Assembly (NCBI RefSeq): GCF_014698045.1
Contig: NZ_JACJSE010000004.1
Coordinates: 186,001-250,000, forward strand
DNA from: Aulosira sp. FACHB-615
GTDB lineage: Bacteria; Cyanobacteriota; Cyanobacteriia; Cyanobacteriales; Nostocaceae
DNA: 64,000 nt
Direction of reading: 5' to 3'
In this document: piece after piece, positions 9,190 through 17,546 of the stretch
How the letters are laid out: every line of letters begins with the position of its first letter
Numbering within the stretch: position 1 is the first letter of the stretch
Made by a program: the position numbers and the translations under genes
Notes under the pieces: generated by a model
What the model saw: the letters and a program-made list of their open reading frames with translations, nothing else
What the model was told of the DNA's origin: nothing
Databases searched by the model: none

Positions 9190-11121
9190 ATGGTGCAACT
9201 GCTGACAATTTTAATTATTGATGACTCCTCAGAAGACCGTGAGGCTTATCGTCGCTATCTGCTGCAAGACCAGGAATATAATTACAATATTCTCGAATCA
9301 GCATCAGGAGAGAAAGCCTTAGAAATATATCGCCAATTTCCGACAGACTGCATTTTATTAGATTTTTTATTGCCAGATATGGATGGGCTAGAATTTTTGG
9401 CAGAATTGCTGAAACTAGCCAAACCCGTTCCAGCCGTGGTGATGTTGACTGGGTATGGTAATGAAGCCATTGCTGTCCAAGCGATGAAAAGTGGGGTTCA
9501 TGATTATTTAGTCAAAGGACAAACAACAGCCGGACGTTTGCATTCAACTATTCACTCAGCAGTCGCACAAGTTAAGTTGCGTCAAGAATTACAGCAAAGT
9601 GAAGCACGGTTGCGCGAAAGTCAGCAATTCATCGAACGCATTGCGGAAACAACCCCAGGAATTTTGTATGTTTATGATTTGCTAGAACAACGCAATCTAT
9701 ATCTGAATGGACAAGTTAATAGATTGCTTGGTTATACTTCCCAGCAAATTAAAGATTTGGGGCAGGAATTTTTGGTACAGACAATGTATCCCGATGATTT
9801 ACCTTTATTCTTTTTACATCTGCAAAAAATTGCCACAATTCAAAATAACGAAATTTTGGAATTTGAATACCGGATGCGTCATGCAAATGGCCAATGGTGT
9901 TGGTTTTACAGTCGAGATACGGTATTCACCAGAAACGCAGATGGTTCGCCACGTCAAATTGTCGGCACAGCTTATGATATTACTACTCGCAAACATCATG
10001 AAGTTGCACTGCAAAAAAGTGAAACCAAGTTTCGCAGAATTGTCGAGTCGAATGTGATTGGGATTTATTTTGCTGATTTTAGCGGTCTGATTTATGAAGC
10101 TAATGATGCTTTTTTAGAATTGTTAGACTACAGTCGGGCAGAATTAATCGCTGGAAATCTGCGTTGGGATGCTTTAACTCCATTAGAATATCACTCTCTT
10201 GATCAGCAAAAAGTAGAAGAATTAAAGATTTCTGGGGTTTGTACTCCTTTTGAGAAGGAATATTTTCGTAAAGATGGTCAGCGTGTGTCGGTGCTGGTCG
10301 GAATTGCGCGAATTGATGATACAGATCACAGAGGTTATAGTGTTTGCTTTGTGCTGGATCTCACCGAACGCAAACTTGTAGAAGCAGAACGTCAGCGATT
10401 GTTGCAATTAGAACAAGCCGCCCGTGCGGAAGCGGAAGCTGCTAACCGCGCAAAAGATGAGTTTGTGGCGATGGTATCCCATGATTTACGATCGCCTTTG
10501 AATGCGATTTTAGGCTGGACACAGTTACTGCGGACGAGAAATATGAGTCCCGAAAATATCAACCACGCCCTTGAAACAATTGAACGCAACGCCCAATCAC
10601 AGGCGAAACTTTTAGAAGACTTGCTGAATATGTCTCGGATTCTGCGAGGCAAGTTACAACTAGAATTGAGACAAGTTTATTTAGTGGCGATTGTCAGTCA
10701 ATCTATTCAGGCGGCTTACCCCAGCGCCCAGGCGAAAAACATTCACATTGAATCTGTGATTGATCAGTCCATATCAACAATAACTGGAGATGGCGATCGC
10801 TTGCTGCAAGTTTTTGGTAATTTACTCTCCAACGCCATTAAATTCACCCCAAACGGCGGACGGATAGATGTAAAACTATTGCGTCAAGAATCTCATATAG
10901 AAATAGCTGTTTCTGATACAGGTATTGGAATTAGCCCAGAATTTTTACCTTATATATTTGAACGCTACCGCCAAGATGAACAGACTCCCAAACAAGGCGG
11001 TTTAGGTTTAGGTTTGGCGATCGCTCGTTATTTAATAGAACTACATGGTGGTACGATCCAAGCTATCAGTCTGGGTGCAGGACAAGGTTCTACCTTTAGT
11101 ATTAAACTTCCTTTGCCGTAA
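9190..11121 (+). CDS. Hybrid sensor histidine kinase (REC-PAS-PAS-HisKA-HATPase)
   Basis: 643 residues. An N-terminal receiver domain (phospho-acceptor Asp58 in LLDFLLPDMDG) is followed by two PAS domains, each with its C-terminal PAC stretch (about 140-270 and 275-395), a coiled linker, a HisKA dimerisation domain with His431 in MVSHDLRSPLNA, and an HATPase_c domain with N box (NLLSNAIKF), DTGIGI and GLGLGLAIARYL. No membrane segment, so a cytoplasmic sensor. An N-terminal receiver means it takes phosphate or regulatory input from another kinase. The ligand of the PAS domains is unknown. Stand-alone gene; the nearest regulator is the single REC protein on the opposite strand. Confidence 0.93.
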   Translation: MVQLLTILIIDDSSEDREAYRRYLLQDQEYNYNILESASGEKALEIYRQFPTDCILLDFLLPDMDGLEFLAELLKLAKPVPAVVMLTGYGNEAIAVQAMKSGVHDYLVKGQTTAGRLHSTIHSAVAQVKLRQELQQSEARLRESQQFIERIAETTPGILYVYDLLEQRNLYLNGQVNRLLGYTSQQIKDLGQEFLVQTMYPDDLPLFFLHLQKIATIQNNEILEFEYRMRHANGQWCWFYSRDTVFTRNADGSPRQIVGTAYDITTRKHHEVALQKSETKFRRIVESNVIGIYFADFSGLIYEANDAFLELLDYSRAELIAGNLRWDALTPLEYHSLDQQKVEELKISGVCTPFEKEYFRKDGQRVSVLVGIARIDDTDHRGYSVCFVLDLTERKLVEAERQRLLQLEQAARAEAEAANRAKDEFVAMVSHDLRSPLNAILGWTQLLRTRNMSPENINHALETIERNAQSQAKLLEDLLNMSRILRGKLQLELRQVYLVAIVSQSIQAAYPSAQAKNIHIESVIDQSISTITGDGDRLLQVFGNLLSNAIKFTPNGGRIDVKLLRQESHIEIAVSDTGIGISPEFLPYIFERYRQDEQTPKQGGLGLGLAIARYLIELHGGTIQAISLGAGQGSTFSIKLPLP

Positions 11122-11195
11122 ATTACCCCAGTAAACATCAGGACAGGGCTACGGGGTACACACAAGCCAAAAATTCTCGTGTTCAACCACATCCC

Positions 11196-11217
11196 GCCTA
11201 GAAATTTAGTTCTAGGC
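11196..11217 (+). terminator. Hairpin after the kinase gene
   Basis: GCCTAGAA and TTCTAGGC form a perfect 8-bp stem around a 6-base loop, 75 bases after the kinase stop. No U-run follows. It may be a terminator or the end of an old inserted element. Confidence 0.3.
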
Positions 11218-11226
11218 TGATAGCTA

Positions 11227-11343
11227 ATACCAATTCACGAAATTACTGATACAAATCACTTCCTCTACACCTTTGTTTCCGGTCGCCGAGCGGAGTCGAG
11301 GCGCTGCTTGCCTATCTGTATCATGTTTAGAGTGAAATGGTAT
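11227..11343. mobile_element. MITE-like element, family B, copy 1
   Basis: 117 bp with imperfect terminal inverted repeats of about 30 bases: ATACCAATTCACG at the left end, and TGAAATGGTAT at the right, with matching GATACA boxes inside each end. TA flanks it. The centre carries a GC-rich palindromic piece (GCCGAGCGGAGTCGAGGCG). A second copy in inverse orientation is at 41622-41743. Confidence 0.6.
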
Positions 11344-11455
11344 AAAGTCCAAAAAACATGGACTGGAATACATTTTGGGTTGAGTAATCTTGAGATGACT
11401 TGCACTATGAGACTCGGAATTGATGCCGAGGGGGGATTCTAAAATTCAGTGATGT

Positions 11456-12145
11456 TTAACTTCTAAATAATCTCGTATACTGCGTTTCATGCTGCATACT
11501 GGCTAAAGATAAGCCCCAACTACAACAACTTAATTCATCATCCTCTAACACAAGAATTTCTTGAACAGTTGCACTCATTAAGGGCTGTAAACCGAGTAAT
11601 AATTCTTGTCCGGCGGTTTGTCCGAGGGGAATGAGTTTGATTCCGGCGGTGATGAGATTAGTAGCCCAACTATGGAGATATGCGAGTAAAGCAGCATTGG
11701 GTTGAATTTGCCAATGAGCAACAGCAATGCCAAAAGCAACTGCATAATTGCAACGATTACCCAGACTATGAATAGTTGAGAGTAACTCTGGCTGTAGTTT
11801 ACCAAGTAATTGCACAAGCGATCGCCCCATCTGCCAACTAGAGTTGCGTAATTCTTGGGTTTCTCTCGCCGCCGATAACCAGCGATTCCAATAACAGAGA
11901 GTTTCAACATTCCCCATCTTTGTAGATTCAGCCGCCCGTAAAATCACCGCCGCCTCTAACCGAATTGCGCCGTAACGTAACTCTGAGGTTAGCCAATGTT
12001 TTAAATTATCTTGATTGGTAATAATGCCATGTTCTACCAAAGTTTCCAAACCCTCAGAATAACTGTAAGCGCCCACAGGTAAAGCGGGGCTGGCTAACTG
12101 CAAAATCGCCAAAAAATGACTATCAGTGAGGGTGATGGTGTCCAT
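11456..12145 (-). CDS. ureF: Urease accessory protein UreF
   Basis: 229 residues, usual UreF length. UreF works with UreD and UreG to load nickel into urease and acts as the checkpoint for GTP hydrolysis by UreG. The family opening LQLASPALPVGAYSYSEGLE (about 15-34) is clear, as are the conserved all-helical middle and the SCCSWGLSLASMQHETQYTRLFRS end. The ATG at 12145 lies inside the end of ureE, giving a 23-base overlap that suggests translational coupling. No ureG follows in this window. Confidence 0.95.
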   Translation of the reverse strand: MDTITLTDSHFLAILQLASPALPVGAYSYSEGLETLVEHGIITNQDNLKHWLTSELRYGAIRLEAAVILRAAESTKMGNVETLCYWNRWLSAARETQELRNSSWQMGRSLVQLLGKLQPELLSTIHSLGNRCNYAVAFGIAVAHWQIQPNAALLAYLHSWATNLITAGIKLIPLGQTAGQELLLGLQPLMSATVQEILVLEDDELSCCSWGLSLASMQHETQYTRLFRS

Positions 12146-12563
12146 AAGCCCCTAATTCTGGCTGAAACGGTGCAATTTCTTCTTTAATTTCCAGTCCTAA
12201 CTGTACCAACATCGTTTGTAAAACAGTATCTGGTGACAAACGCAAATAACTCGGCGTAATTTCCACAGGTACATGACGATTACCCAGATGGTATGCTGCT
12301 CGCATTAACAACAGTGGTGATGCAGCCGAGACAGTCAGCACAGATTCTGGCTTCGCAACAATTCTCATTAAACTACCATCATTTTCATCTTGTAGAATAT
12401 CGCCATCCCGTAACACAGTCCCCCTGGGTAAACGCAAAAACACAACCTGACCATTTTCCATTTCAAACCGATGACGGCTGCGAGTCCGTTCTTGTGCCGT
12501 CAGTGCTAAAGTTAAACTCACCACAGCATTAGCATCTGGTGGTTTACGTTGAGTCAAAATCAT
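12123..12563 (-). CDS. ureE: Urease accessory protein UreE (nickel metallochaperone)
   Basis: 146 residues when started at the ATG at 12563, which follows AAAGGTG; the longer open frame upstream runs through a dispersed repeat and was rejected. UreE delivers Ni to the urease activation complex. The N-terminal beta domain contains RSRHRFEMENGQVVFLRLPRGT; the C-terminal metal-binding domain contains the central AAYHLGNRHVPVEI with the interface histidine, and a short His-rich tail (YGHHHPH). First gene of a ureE-ureF pair. Confidence 0.95.
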   Translation of the reverse strand: MILTQRKPPDANAVVSLTLALTAQERTRSRHRFEMENGQVVFLRLPRGTVLRDGDILQDENDGSLMRIVAKPESVLTVSAASPLLLMRAAYHLGNRHVPVEITPSYLRLSPDTVLQTMLVQLGLEIKEEIAPFQPELGAYGHHHPH

Positions 12564-12645
12564 CTTTGCACCTTTGCGCCTTTGCGCGAAACATTCAACA
12601 TTCATTAATTTGATATTATTAACGAAGTGAGCGATCGCTAAAACT

Positions 12646-13224
12646 ATGGCAAAGCGTAAAAAAAGCAATCTCCAGTGGATTAAAGAAACGCTTGATCTCC
12701 AACCCGACCACCACTGGGAATCTCCATCAGGCTATAAAATATTTGTCGCTAACCGGGGGGCTGTGCGCTTCAACGTTCCCCAAAATTGGGTATTTGAACC
12801 CCAAGAAAAATCCTTCAAGTTCATGGATAAAAAACCACCCAAAGATGACTGCTGTTTAGAAGTATCTTTTAATCACCTACCACCCCACGACTGGAGTTTG
12901 TTTCCCCTGAAAGCTACCTTAAAGAAAATCGTAGAAGAAGACAGCCGCGATGTCATTGAGAAAGGCGAAGTTATCACCCTCAAACGCCAAACCGCCAGAG
13001 TTGTGTGGACAGAACTTAAATTTATTGACACCCAAGCCGAACCAAGAGAAGCTTTTTCTCGAATTTGCATTGGTTTAGGCTCAAATATACAATGCTTAAT
13101 TACCTTTGAATTTTGGGCAGACCAAGCCGAACAGTTAACACCCGTTTGGGATGAAGTGATGCGGAGTCTCACCCTAGGACTATATATCCGCGATCCCAGA
13201 ACAGGTTTAGCTTTTCCAGATTAG
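12646..13224 (+). CDS. Conserved hypothetical protein
   Basis: 192 residues, no signal peptide or membrane segment, Lys-rich start. I recognise no named domain, but the protein has the look of a conserved cyanobacterial protein: beta strands with FNVPQNWVFEP (about 40-50), aromatic-rich middle and a FWADQAEQLTPVWDEVMRSL helix near the C-terminus, like the PsbP/Mog1-type module that ends with a similar tryptophan helix. That resemblance is an impression only. Divergent from ureE with 82 bases between starts. The TAG stop overlaps the first unit of a long heptad array. Confidence 0.7.
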   Translation: MAKRKKSNLQWIKETLDLQPDHHWESPSGYKIFVANRGAVRFNVPQNWVFEPQEKSFKFMDKKPPKDDCCLEVSFNHLPPHDWSLFPLKATLKKIVEEDSRDVIEKGEVITLKRQTARVVWTELKFIDTQAEPREAFSRICIGLGSNIQCLITFEFWADQAEQLTPVWDEVMRSLTLGLYIRDPRTGLAFPD

Positions 13225-13330
13225 TGCTGAGTGCTGAGTATTGAGTGCTGAGTGCTGAGTGCTGAGTGCTGAGTGCTGAGTGCTGAGTGCTGAGTGCTGA
13301 GTGCTGAGTGCTGAGTGCTGAGTGCTGAGT
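13223..13330. repeat. Heptad array AGTGCTG, about 15 copies
   Basis: Nearly perfect tandem 7-bp repeat; one unit is changed to TATTGAG. It begins within the stop codon of the gene upstream. Shorter runs of the same heptad or its inverse occur at 28957, 30058, 30225 and 34053. STRR class. Confidence 0.95.
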
Positions 13331-13841
13331 AGTAATATACGCTTTTTAATTCAGCACTTTTTTGGTTACAGAAAAGTAGAGTGGAGAACTGACAGCAAGA
13401 TTTTCTTTCCCCCACACCCACACTCCCCACACTCCCCACACTCCCCACACTCCCCACACTTCCCCCACACCCACACTCCCCACACTTCCCCCACACCCAC
13501 ACTTCCCCCACACTCCCCACACCCAATTTTTGTGACTGTATATGAAAACACTATATATATGCCTGGGGAGTAAGGTAAAGTTATGATGTATTTCACTTCG
13601 ATTAACTAGTAAGTTCACGAATCCCGTCACAGGGCTGGATGTTAGCTGTTGAGTCGCTAGTGATTGTTTTGTGTCAAACAACAAAGGTAAAACTACGCCA
13701 AGCAATCTAGCGACAATTGGATCTAGGATTGATTTAACAAAGCTAAAAAACAAAGCTGTGGGTATTGAGTTGCTAGTAGTGCCAAAAATCTACGAAAAAC
13801 TCATACCTCATCACCATCACTAACTTCACAGGTCTAAAACA
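13225..13841. other. 617-bp spacer made mostly of tandem repeats
   Basis: Holds the AGTGCTG array, the CCCCACACT array and then about 300 unique bases before nfu. Open frames on both strands here are produced by the low-complexity repeats and have no family-like sequence. The part 13800-13841 likely carries the nfu promoter, though no clear boxes were found. Confidence 0.6.
13411..13525. repeat. CCCCACACT tandem array
   Basis: About twelve mixed 9-bp CCCCACACT and 12-bp CCCCCACACCCA-type units in direct tandem order. The same motif recurs at 51736-51795. Confidence 0.9.
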
Positions 13842-14072
13842 ATGGAATTGACAATTGACAACGTAGAAACCGTTTTAGATGAAATGCGCCCTTATTTGAT
13901 GTCTGATGGCGGTAACGTGGAACTTGTAGAACTTGATGGCCCTGTGGTCAGATTACGGTTACAAGGTGCTTGTGGTTCTTGTCCTAGCTCCACAATGACC
14001 CTGAGAATGGGTCTGGAACGCCGCCTCAAGGAAATGATTCCCGAAATTGCTGAAGTTGAACAAGTAATTTAG
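13842..14072 (+). CDS. nfu: NifU-like iron-sulfur scaffold (Nfu/CnfU)
   Basis: 76 residues, the length of the stand-alone NifU C-terminal domain that assembles a transient Fe-S cluster and passes it to apoproteins; in cyanobacteria and plastids the homologue supplies photosystem I and ferredoxin. Conserved features: VLDEMRPYLMSDGGNVELVE (residues 6-25), then the cluster-ligand motif CGSCPSSTMTLRMGLE with the C-x-x-C cysteines at about 45 and 48. The C-terminal EMIPEIAEVEQVI is typical. Preceded and followed by repeat-rich spacers. Confidence 0.93.
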   Translation: MELTIDNVETVLDEMRPYLMSDGGNVELVELDGPVVRLRLQGACGSCPSSTMTLRMGLERRLKEMIPEIAEVEQVI

Positions 14073-14106
14073 GGACTGAGGGATCAGAAGTAAAAAGTCA
14101 AAGGTC

Positions 14107-14143
14107 AAAAGTAAAAAGTCAAAATTTAACGCTTTTTACTTTT
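14107..14143 (+). terminator. Stem-loop after nfu made of AAAAGT repeats
   Basis: AAAAGTAAAAAG (14107-14118) pairs perfectly with CTTTTTACTTTT (14132-14143) around a 13-base loop. The 3' arm is T-rich, as in an intrinsic terminator, but the sequence is also part of a tandem repeat (AAAAGTC). Confidence 0.4.
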
Positions 14144-14208
14144 GCCTTTAAACTTTTCACTTTATAAATCCCTAAGTCCTCATCCCTAATCTTTAATCAT
14201 TAGCGATT

Positions 14209-16443
14209 ATGTCCCATCCACTTTATGTTGCCTTTATTTGGCATCAACATCAGCCGCTGTACAAATCTCCTGACAGCGGCGTTTCACTTTCATCTACCCA
14301 ACAATACAAGCTACCTTGGGTACGCTTACACGGCACTAAAGATTATTTAGATTTAATATTAATCCTGGAACAATATCCCAAGCTACACCAAACGGTGAAT
14401 TTGGTACCTTCTTTGATATTGCAATTAGAAGATTACATTGCTGGTACAGCTTTTGACCCTTATTTAACAGCCAGCTTAACTGCTGCTGAACAACTAACCA
14501 GAGAACAGCACGAATTTATTGTCCAACATTTCTTTGATGCCAATCACCACACCTTGATTGATCCGCATCCCCGTTATGCTGAGTTATATCAACAAAGGCA
14601 AGACAAAGGACAAGCTTGGTGTTTAGCAAATTGGGGTGTGCAGGATTACAGCGATTTGCTGGCTTGGCACAATTTAGCTTGGATAGATCCTTTGTTTTGG
14701 GATGACCCAGAAATTGCTGCTTGGTTAAAACAAGGGCGGAATTTTAGTTTAAGCGATCGCCAGCAAATTTACGCCAAACAACGCCAAATATTAAGTCGCA
14801 TTATTCCCCAACACCGGAAAATGCAGCAAACAGGGCAATTAGAAGTCACAACTACGCCCTACACTCACCCGATTATGCCTTTGCTGGCTGATACTAACTC
14901 TGGTCGGGTAGCAGTGCCGAATATGACCTTACCAGAGCATCGTTTTCAATGGGCAGAAGACATTCCCCGCCACCTACGCAAAGCCTGGGATATGTATACA
15001 GAGCGTTTTGGTCAAGAACCCAGAGGTTTATGGCCTTCGGAACAATCTGTAAGTCCAGAAGTATTGCCGTATATTATTAAACAAGGATTTAAGTGGATTT
15101 GCTCGGACGAGGCGGTCTTGGGTTGGACATTGCGACACTTCTTCCATCGGGATGGTGCAGGGAACGTCCAGCAACCAGAAGTGCTGTATCGCCCTTATCG
15201 CTTAACAACTCCAGCAGGTGATTTAGCGATTGTTTTCCGCGACCATAGATTGTCTGATTTAATTGGCTTTACCTACGGTTCAATGCAGCCGAAACAAGCC
15301 GCTGCCAATTTAGTGGGACATCTGCAAGCGATCGCCAAAAAGCAACGCGAAAACCCCAGCGACCAACCTTGGTTAGTCACCATTGCTTTAGATGGCGAAA
15401 ATTGTTGGGAATTTTATCCCCAAGACGGCAAACTGTTCCTGGAAGCTTTGTATCAAAACCTGAGCAATGACCCCCAATTGCAACTTGTCACCGTCTCAGA
15501 ATTTATTGAAAAATTCCCACCCACAGCCACCATTCCCCAAGAGCAATTACACAGTGGTTCTTGGGTAGATGGTAGCTTCACCACCTGGATTGGCGACCCA
15601 GCAAAAAATAAAGCTTGGGACTACCTCACCCAAGCCAGAGCCGTGTTAGCCAGCCATCCAGAAGCCACAGAAGAAACTAACCCAGCCGCCTGGGAAGCTT
15701 TGTACGCTGCTGAAGGTTCAGACTGGTTTTGGTGGTTTGGCGAAGGACATTCTTCTAATCAAGATGCCATTTTTGATGAATTATTTCGAGAGCATCTGGC
15801 TGGCATTTACAAAGCCTTAAACGAACCCGTACCAGCCTATCTCTCTCAAGCTGTAGAAGTACATGAAATTCGTGCCAACCATCTTCCAGAAAGCTTTATT
15901 CACCCCGTCATTGACGGCCGTGGTGACGAACAAGATTGGGACAAAGCCGGCAGAATCGAAGTTGGTGGTGCGAGAGGCACAATGCACAACAGCAGCCTCA
16001 TCCAACGACTTTGGTATGGAGTAGATCACCTCAACTTTTATATCCGGTTAGACTTCAAAAGTGGTGTCAAACCAGGACAGGAATTACCACCAGAGTTAAA
16101 TTTGCTATGGTTCTATCCTGATAAAACCATGCACAATAGCCCAATTCCCTTAAAAGATGTGCCGCAGCAAGCACCAGTCAATTATTTGTATCATCACCAT
16201 TTGGAAATTAATCTACTCACACAATCAGTACAATTCCGCGAAGCCGCAGAAGATTATCAATGGCAACCCCGCTTTAGCCGCGCCCAAGTAGCTTTAGATA
16301 CTTGTTTAGAATTATCAGTACCTTGGGCAGATTTGCAAGTTCCCCCCGATTATCCCCTGCGTTTGGTTTTAGTGCTGGCTGATAATGGGCGTTTCTCCGA
16401 CTATTTACCAGAAAATGCTTTGATTCCGATTGAAGTACCGTAG
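14209..16443 (+). CDS. Glycoside hydrolase family 57 protein
   Basis: 744 residues. GH57 enzymes (alpha-amylase, 4-alpha-glucanotransferase, branching enzyme, amylopullulanase) act on alpha-glucans with retention. All five family motifs can be placed: HQHQP at 12-16, GLWPSE with Glu278, WICSDE with predicted nucleophile Glu301, ALDGENCWEFY with predicted acid/base Asp395, and GSWVDGSFTTWIG near 451-463. After the barrel and helical domain comes a beta-rich C-terminal region (about 570-740) that looks like a carbohydrate-binding or DOMON-like sandwich. Substrate is not fixed by sequence; glycogen metabolism is the likely setting. No signal peptide, so cytoplasmic. Confidence 0.92.
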   Translation: MSHPLYVAFIWHQHQPLYKSPDSGVSLSSTQQYKLPWVRLHGTKDYLDLILILEQYPKLHQTVNLVPSLILQLEDYIAGTAFDPYLTASLTAAEQLTREQHEFIVQHFFDANHHTLIDPHPRYAELYQQRQDKGQAWCLANWGVQDYSDLLAWHNLAWIDPLFWDDPEIAAWLKQGRNFSLSDRQQIYAKQRQILSRIIPQHRKMQQTGQLEVTTTPYTHPIMPLLADTNSGRVAVPNMTLPEHRFQWAEDIPRHLRKAWDMYTERFGQEPRGLWPSEQSVSPEVLPYIIKQGFKWICSDEAVLGWTLRHFFHRDGAGNVQQPEVLYRPYRLTTPAGDLAIVFRDHRLSDLIGFTYGSMQPKQAAANLVGHLQAIAKKQRENPSDQPWLVTIALDGENCWEFYPQDGKLFLEALYQNLSNDPQLQLVTVSEFIEKFPPTATIPQEQLHSGSWVDGSFTTWIGDPAKNKAWDYLTQARAVLASHPEATEETNPAAWEALYAAEGSDWFWWFGEGHSSNQDAIFDELFREHLAGIYKALNEPVPAYLSQAVEVHEIRANHLPESFIHPVIDGRGDEQDWDKAGRIEVGGARGTMHNSSLIQRLWYGVDHLNFYIRLDFKSGVKPGQELPPELNLLWFYPDKTMHNSPIPLKDVPQQAPVNYLYHHHLEINLLTQSVQFREAAEDYQWQPRFSRAQVALDTCLELSVPWADLQVPPDYPLRLVLVLADNGRFSDYLPENALIPIEVP

Positions 16444-16554
16444 AAAAATATGAGGTATGAAGGCTGAAGTATGAAACAATTGCTTCAGTCTTTATACTTT
16501 GTTGGGTGTATCTGTTATTAAAACGTTCGAGTCCAGAGCTTGACGCTTTGAGCA

Positions 16555-16729
16555 AAAAATTTTGGCGTTGCTGATTACGGGGATGATTTTTGTCTCACGC
16601 AAAGGCAAGGCAGCGCGTTGGGCGGCTCTGCCGACTTGAAGCGACTGCCGCGCAAAGGCGCAAAGAGCAAGAGTTTTAAAAGTGGAATTTTATGATTTCA
16701 TCCCGCATTTATGCAACGCCAAAATTTTT
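16555..16729. mobile_element. MITE-like element, family C, next to vapC
   Basis: 175 bp bounded by a perfect 17-bp inverted repeat AAAAATTTTGGCGTTGC (16555-16571 and, inverted, 16713-16729); similarity continues inward through GCGGGATGA-like bases. Inside is a TCTCACGCAAAGGC/GCAAAGGCGCAAAGAG repeat that is itself split by a GC-rich piece (about 16605-16658, GCAGCGCGTTGGGCGGCTCT). No ORF of note. The right end supplies two bases of the vapC stop codon. Confidence 0.65.
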
Positions 16730-17114
16730 ATGTGCACAACAGTTGTACTGGATAAGCCGCAAATGCACGATCACGACTGACGATCACCAAATTATGGCGT
16801 ATTGCTTGGGCAATTAGAATGCGATCAAACGGATCACGGTGATGGAGTGGGAGTTTGAGGATTTGTATCGTGTCAGCAAAAGCGATCGGCAGGAGGTTGA
16901 TTCCAGCAGGCTCTAAACTAGCTTCAATTAATTCGTAATTTGCCTGAAGTGAGAGTTTACCGAGGTTAAGCTTGATCGCAATTTCCCATAATGTGGCGAT
17001 GCTGAGATAAACGCGCTCTGTATGATCAATCTCTGCTTTGAGTGAGTCAGGCAAGTTAGGATCATCTTCTGAATACCAGATAAAAGCGTGAGTGTCCAAC
17101 AGTAATGCCGTCAT
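16728..17114 (-). CDS. vapC: PIN-domain toxin, VapC-type
   Basis: 128 residues, normal length. PIN-domain endoribonucleases of type II toxin-antitoxin modules cut tRNA or rRNA with an acidic metal site: Asp7 in LLLDTHAFIW, Glu44 in LWEIAIK, Asp in RDPFDRILIAQA near 94-97 and Asp in VSRDRAF near 115. All are present, so the toxin looks active. It overlaps the antitoxin by four bases (ATGA), the normal coupling. The TAA stop is formed at the junction with the end of a MITE-like element. The substrate is not predictable. Confidence 0.9.
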   Translation of the reverse strand: MTALLLDTHAFIWYSEDDPNLPDSLKAEIDHTERVYLSIATLWEIAIKLNLGKLSLQANYELIEASLEPAGINLLPIAFADTIQILKLPLHHRDPFDRILIAQAIRHNLVIVSRDRAFAAYPVQLLCT

Positions 17115-17326
17115 TCCATGTATTCCTTCAGATCATCCAAAGGCTCATCGAAGTCTTCTGGTAGGGGTAAGCTAAAAGTGCCTTTGAGGAAGCCAGCTTG
17201 ACGTTTTGGGGAGACAGATTTGGTTTTGACGTGGTTTGCCAGGAGAAATTGAGTGTAGTGTAAGACTTCTTGCTGGAGAGATTCAGGTAGTTGTTTGAGG
17301 TGTTCAAGGATGGTGGTTTCAAGCAT
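17111..17326 (-). CDS. Antitoxin of the VapC-type pair (DUF2281-like)
   Basis: 71 residues. The N-terminus (ILEHLKQLPESLQQEVLHYTQFLLANH) is the helical signature of DUF2281-type antitoxins found in front of PIN toxins in cyanobacteria; the C-terminal part (LKGTFSLPLPEDFDEPLDDLKEYME) is an extended, acidic toxin-binding tail. No separate DNA-binding fold is obvious. First gene of the pair; its stop overlaps the toxin start. Confidence 0.85.
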   Translation of the reverse strand: MLETTILEHLKQLPESLQQEVLHYTQFLLANHVKTKSVSPKRQAGFLKGTFSLPLPEDFDEPLDDLKEYME

Positions 17327-17546
17327 CAGACCGCCTTTATAGACACCTCTAATTTTAGCAAAGGGAACCGTGACTTACTGACTAGCACAGGTCTAAAAGT
17401 TGAGTTATTCTACTGCATCCCTCAACTGTTTTTGTTGTTCCACTTGAGAGCATCAAGTGTTGGGCGATAGAAGACTTTGAAAAAGTTTTACAAACATGCA
17501 GTAATGATACTGGCAAAAAAATATTTTTAAAGTTACATTGAAAACA

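Larger units (their letters stand above)
11122..11455. other. Spacer after the histidine kinase
   Basis: Contains a hairpin (11196-11217) and a MITE-like element of family B (11227-11343). The remaining part up to ureF holds no ORF; ureG, which often follows ureF, is not here. Confidence 0.6.

Noticed and set aside
11578..11910. 110-codon frame within ureF, other frame
   Set aside because: Shadow of ureF; no independent support.
12564..12668. N-terminal extension of UreE
   Set aside because: Runs through a TTTGCGCCTTTGCGC repeat and has no counterpart in UreE proteins; the ATG at 12563 has a ribosome site.
13221..13753. Several open frames across the tandem repeats on both strands
   Set aside because: They translate only the AGTGCTG and CCCCACACT arrays and change length with copy number; no family-like sequence or ribosome site.
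16530..16552. tRNA T-arm-like GTTCGAGTCC
   Set aside because: Flanking bases do not pair and no anticodon or acceptor arm can be drawn.
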